43,835 nt of DNA. Source: an uncultured Streptococcus sp. (GTDB lineage Bacteria; Bacillota; Bacilli; Lactobacillales; Streptococcaceae). Positions within the stretch are counted from its first letter, which is position 1; each line of letters begins with the position of its first letter. Below, piece after piece: positions 41,245-43,835 of the stretch. The stretch is from the NCBI GenBank assembly GCA_945864085.1, contig CAMBAD010000009.1, forward strand, positions 1-43,835, in the 5' to 3' direction. The notes beneath the pieces are model-generated. The model was given only the letters and a program-made list of their open reading frames with translations, did not search any database and was not told the DNA's origin. Position numbers and translations under genes: made by a program.

Positions 41245-41350
41245 TTGTCAATACCTCAACCACTGCGTTGCGATGTTGACACGAACTCTGAGAAGTGGTG
41301 CTGGGCTCAAGCCCAGCTTCAGCTGGTCACCTTGAAATTAGAAGGTGACC
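41245..41350. repeat. Hairpin-rich repeat with CGAACTCT (copy 2)
   Basis: Shares GATGTTGACACGAACTCTGA and flanks with 11277-11325. It carries two perfect hairpins, GCTGGGCT/AGCCCAGC (41300-41317) and GGTCACCTT/AAGGTGACC (41325-41350). It lies in the 464-base gap between the divergent ABC operons. The remainder, 41351-41550, shows no gene or site that I recognise. Confidence 0.65.
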
Positions 41351-41550
41351 ATAATATATCCTAGTCAAGATAGGAGAAGGCCAGGTAATATAGATTTGAC
41401 CTCTCATCGCCTATCTGTCGAGTTCTCTCCTGCTCCCAGCATCCAATCAAGCCTGTCTGATTTTGGATTTCTCTTTTTGAACCAAATTCTCTTCCCCTGT
41501 TGGAAGGCTATCAGGAAGCATCTAATAATACTTTTTTTTGTATGGAATCC

Positions 41551-41579
41551 TTTACAAACATGGAAAAATGTGGTAGAAT
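41551..41579 (+). promoter_or_regulatory. Promoter of the NatAB-like ABC operon
   Basis: TTTACA (41551-41556), a 17-base spacer and TAGAAT (41574-41579), 28 bases before the start codon. Confidence 0.75.
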
Positions 41580-41607
41580 ACAAGCAATCAATCTTTAGGA
41601 GGTTTAT

Positions 41608-42501
41608 ATGTTAGATGTCAAAGAACTCTCCAAATCCTACGGTTCTAAGGAGGTGCTGAAAGCCATTTCTTTCAGGATTCCCTCTGGAACGATTTGTGGT
41701 TTGGTAGGGAAAAATGGTGCAGGGAAAACAACCTTTTTCCATTCCCTCTTACGCTTTGTCAGTTACCAGGGGCAGATTGATTTAGACGGTCAAGCTGTCA
41801 CTCAGGAATTATTCCCTAAAATCGGGTACCTGCCAGAAGAGCGGAGCCTGATGCCCAAACTGACCGTTTTTGAGCAAGTGCGTTATCTGGCAACACTCAA
41901 GGGCCTGTCCAGTAAGGAAGTGGCAGAGAAATTGCCAATCTGGATGGAAAAATTGGAAGTCAAGGGCAAATTGACCGATAAAATCAAGAGCCTCTCTAAG
42001 GGAAACCAGCAGAAAATTCAGTTGATTGTTACCTTGATTCATGAGCCAAGTTTGATTATCCTAGATGAGCCATTTTCTGGCTTGGATCCTGTCAATACAG
42101 CCCTGTTGAAGCGCGTGATTCTGGAGGAAAAGGAGCGTGGGGCAACGATTATCTTTTCTGACCATGTCATGACCAATGTTGAGGAACTTTGTGACCAACT
42201 CCTGATGATTCAGGACGGACAGTTGGTGCTCAATGGAGGCATTCAGGAAATTCGTCGTCAGTTTGGTCGAACCAGATTGTTCATTTCCTCGGACATTCCC
42301 AGGGAACGTTTGGAAGGGCTGCCCCATGTTCTCTCCATTCAGATGACCAATCAGGACAAGTGGCGCCTGGTCTTGGACGATGAAGCAGCAGGTCCAGAGA
42401 TTTTCCAAATTCTCAGTGGCGGAGCCTATCTGTCTACCTTTGACCAGCAGGCGCCAACCATTGACGAAATCTTCAAAATCAAATCGGGGGTGACAGAATG
42501 A
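41608..42501 (+). CDS. ABC transporter ATP-binding protein (NatA-like)
   Basis: A 297-residue ATPase. Walker A GKNGAGKTT is at 34-42, the signature SLSKGNQQKIQL near 128-140, Walker B LIILDEPFSGLDP near 150-162, and the H-loop SDHVM near 187. The C-terminal domain (about 210-297) ends QQAPTIDEIFKIKSG, typical of ATPases paired with NatB/YhaP-type permeases. AGGAGG is 6 bases before ATG. Its stop overlaps the permease start by 4 bases (ATGA). Sodium or antimicrobial export is the family theme; the actual substrate is unknown. Confidence 0.88.
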   Translation: MLDVKELSKSYGSKEVLKAISFRIPSGTICGLVGKNGAGKTTFFHSLLRFVSYQGQIDLDGQAVTQELFPKIGYLPEERSLMPKLTVFEQVRYLATLKGLSSKEVAEKLPIWMEKLEVKGKLTDKIKSLSKGNQQKIQLIVTLIHEPSLIILDEPFSGLDPVNTALLKRVILEEKERGATIIFSDHVMTNVEELCDQLLMIQDGQLVLNGGIQEIRRQFGRTRLFISSDIPRERLEGLPHVLSIQMTNQDKWRLVLDDEAAGPEIFQILSGGAYLSTFDQQAPTIDEIFKIKSGVTE

Positions 42502-43706
42502 ATGCTTTGTTTTTAGTAGCAAAAGAAACCTATTTGCGTCAGGTTAAATCCTGGTCCTTTGTACTGATGGTTTTTGCCCCCTTCCTGATGTTGTTCTTTT
42601 CGCTAGGAATCGGCTATCTATCTGGTTCAAGGTTGGAAAGTGGTGCAGATACAGTGGCTCTCGTCAGCCAAGATGAGAGCGTCCAATCCGCTTTTGCAGA
42701 TCAGACGGGCATTGATTTGGAATATAGCAGTCAAGAAAGTGCCCAGAAAGCACTCGAAGAGGAGAAGATTGTCGGTTATCTGGTGGTGACATTGACAGAT
42801 GGTCAGCTAGAGGCCACTTATCATGGCAGTGATTTGCCGGCTACCGAGGTGGAAACTGGTATGAAGGAAAGGCTGGATGAACTGCAAAACCAGCTTAATA
42901 TCCAGCAAGCCCAACTGACCGAACAACAAGTAGCAACCCTCTCTCAGCAGGTGACCTACCGAGTAGCCTTAGAAGAGGGGCAAGGTCTGGAAAAAATTGG
43001 CAAATATATCGGCTTCTTTGGTTTGCTCTTTCTTCTTTACATTTTGACCATTATCTACGCTTCCACAACAGCTCAGGAAGTTGCTAGTGAAAAAGGGACC
43101 AAGATTATGGAAGTTATTTTCTCGAGCGTGCCTGCTTCGACCTATTTCTATGGTCGGATATTAGGGATTTTCATGGTCATTGTGACCCACTTGGGCATCT
43201 ATGCCCTAGGTGGCTTGGTCAGCTATCAATTTGTCGGTATGGCCATGGTTGCCCTGCAGAGTAATCCCATTGCCAGCGCGATTTTTACGGCCTTGGATTG
43301 GCGAATCATTCTCTTTGTTCTCTTTGGTCTTGTATTGATTGTTGTGCTATCTGCCTTGTGTGGTTCCTTGGTGGTCCGACAGGAAGATGTCAATAAGGCC
43401 GTACAGCCTGTCATGTATCCAATTATCCTTGGTTTTATTGGGGCAATTAGCTTTGGACAACAGGCTCATGAGCCACTCTTTATCAAAATAGGCTCCCATA
43501 TCCCGCTCTTTTCCACCTTCTTCATGCCTATCCGTCTCATCAATGGCTGGGTGACTGATGTAGAAGCTTGGCTTTCCCTCTTGATTTTAGTTGCAGCAAC
43601 GGTGGCGTCCATTCATTTTATCGGGAAATCTTATGCCAGTCTTATCCTCCAAACGGATGATATTGGTCTATGGAAAAGCCTGAAAAAGAGCCTTTCTAGT
43701 AAATAA
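42498..43706 (+). CDS. ABC-2 transporter permease (NatB/YhaP-like)
   Basis: A 402-residue permease. One N-terminal membrane segment (about 20-42) is followed by an outer domain of about 130 residues, with a Gln-rich helical part near 125-160, and then five to six membrane segments (about 173-195, 222-250, 274-300, 312-335, 347-368). TAQEVASEKGTKIMEVIFSSVPASTYFYGRI is the conserved cytoplasmic signature of the ABC-2 NatB type. Translation is coupled to the ATPase by the ATGA overlap. The operon ends in a strong terminator. Confidence 0.87.
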   Translation: MNALFLVAKETYLRQVKSWSFVLMVFAPFLMLFFSLGIGYLSGSRLESGADTVALVSQDESVQSAFADQTGIDLEYSSQESAQKALEEEKIVGYLVVTLTDGQLEATYHGSDLPATEVETGMKERLDELQNQLNIQQAQLTEQQVATLSQQVTYRVALEEGQGLEKIGKYIGFFGLLFLLYILTIIYASTTAQEVASEKGTKIMEVIFSSVPASTYFYGRILGIFMVIVTHLGIYALGGLVSYQFVGMAMVALQSNPIASAIFTALDWRIILFVLFGLVLIVVLSALCGSLVVRQEDVNKAVQPVMYPIILGFIGAISFGQQAHEPLFIKIGSHIPLFSTFFMPIRLINGWVTDVEAWLSLLILVAATVASIHFIGKSYASLILQTDDIGLWKSLKKSLSSK

Positions 43707-43712
43707 AAAAAC

Positions 43713-43761
43713 GAGAGAAACTGAACCTAGGAATGATTTCTAGTTCTGTTTCTCTCTTTTT
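43713..43761 (+). terminator. Terminator of the NatAB-like operon
   Basis: A long stem GAGAGAAAC-T-GAAC/GTTC-T-GTTTCTCTC with one T-T mismatch, followed by five T. Confidence 0.88.
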
Positions 43762-43765
43762 ATGC

Positions 43766-43835
43766 TATAGTCGAATGAAGAGCTTTCAGACAAGGAACTG
43801 AGGCGCAGGCTGTACTGGAGTACGGCAAGTCGAAA
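43766..43835. repeat. 105-bp dispersed repeat with TATAGTC end (copy 2, cut by the window end)
   Basis: These 70 bases equal 10951-11020 except for one A/G change. The element continues beyond the window. Confidence 0.8.

Overview
The window looks like chromosome of a low-GC Gram-positive coccus, a Streptococcus and most probably Streptococcus suis or a close relative. The reasons are the zapA-cvpA-mutS2 cluster, a fused msrAB, class 1A dihydroorotate dehydrogenase, a divergent treBC/treR locus, an LPxTG-anchored SEC10/PgrA-like protein, BOX-type repeats, and consensus TTGACA/TATAAT promoters with AGGAGG-like ribosome binding sites. The species is an inference from family resemblance; no search was run. 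I saw no tRNA, rRNA, CRISPR array, prophage or intact insertion sequence.

Layout. 1-4.2 kb: DNA polymerase IV (dinB), an Rrf2 repressor with its probable target (a YwnB-like NAD(P)-binding protein behind two identical 23-bp operators), a PfkB sugar kinase, and an EndoIII-like glycosylase that has lost its iron-sulfur cysteines. 4.2-8.3 kb (minus strand): rnhC, lepB and recD2. 8.4-12.4 kb: a Gfo/Idh/MocA oxidoreductase, a secreted LysM protein with a Zn-peptidase-like C terminus, a repeat-rich gap, a small membrane protein and a DUF1801 protein. 12.4-16.7 kb: the trehalose locus treBC with divergent treR. 16.8-20.3 kb: zapA-cvpA, then mutS2 behind two nested repeat elements. 20.4-25.8 kb: a GNAT acetyltransferase, a MerR regulator with an aldo/keto reductase, thioredoxin, and an AMP-binding enzyme coupled to msrAB. 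26-30.3 kb: a lactococcin-972-type membrane protein/ABC ATPase pair without a recognisable bacteriocin gene, an MscS channel probably made from a leaderless mRNA, and a DUF4352-like membrane protein. 30.3-34.9 kb: CodY-type-controlled gdhA and a large SEC10/PgrA-like surface protein. 35-38.5 kb: pyrD, a CapA-like protein and a HAD phosphatase. 38.6-43.7 kb: two divergent ABC-2 export systems, a three-gene one on the minus strand and a NatAB-like one on the plus strand.

How the genes fit together. Stress, redox and DNA repair functions recur: dinB, recD2, rnhC, mutS2, the EndoIII-like protein, trxA, msrAB, MerR/AKR and Rrf2/YwnB. Thioredoxin is the usual reductant for MsrAB. treR-treBC and gdhA show layered promoter control by local regulators, a CcpA-type cre and a CodY-type box.

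The most distinctive non-coding content is a set of small dispersed repeats. They include a BOX element inserted inside another repeat immediately upstream of mutS2, a 147-bp element with perfect 16-bp terminal repeats, a 105-bp element present at about 11 kb and again at the window end, hairpin-rich repeats at 11.2 and 41.3 kb, and a 160-bp-period tandem duplication. I found no convincing wholly new multi-gene defence or biosynthetic system. The best candidates for new biology are the orphan lactococcin-972-type module, the AMP-binding/MsrAB pair, the two promoters placed exactly 6 nt before start codons, and the structured gdhA and capA-like leaders.
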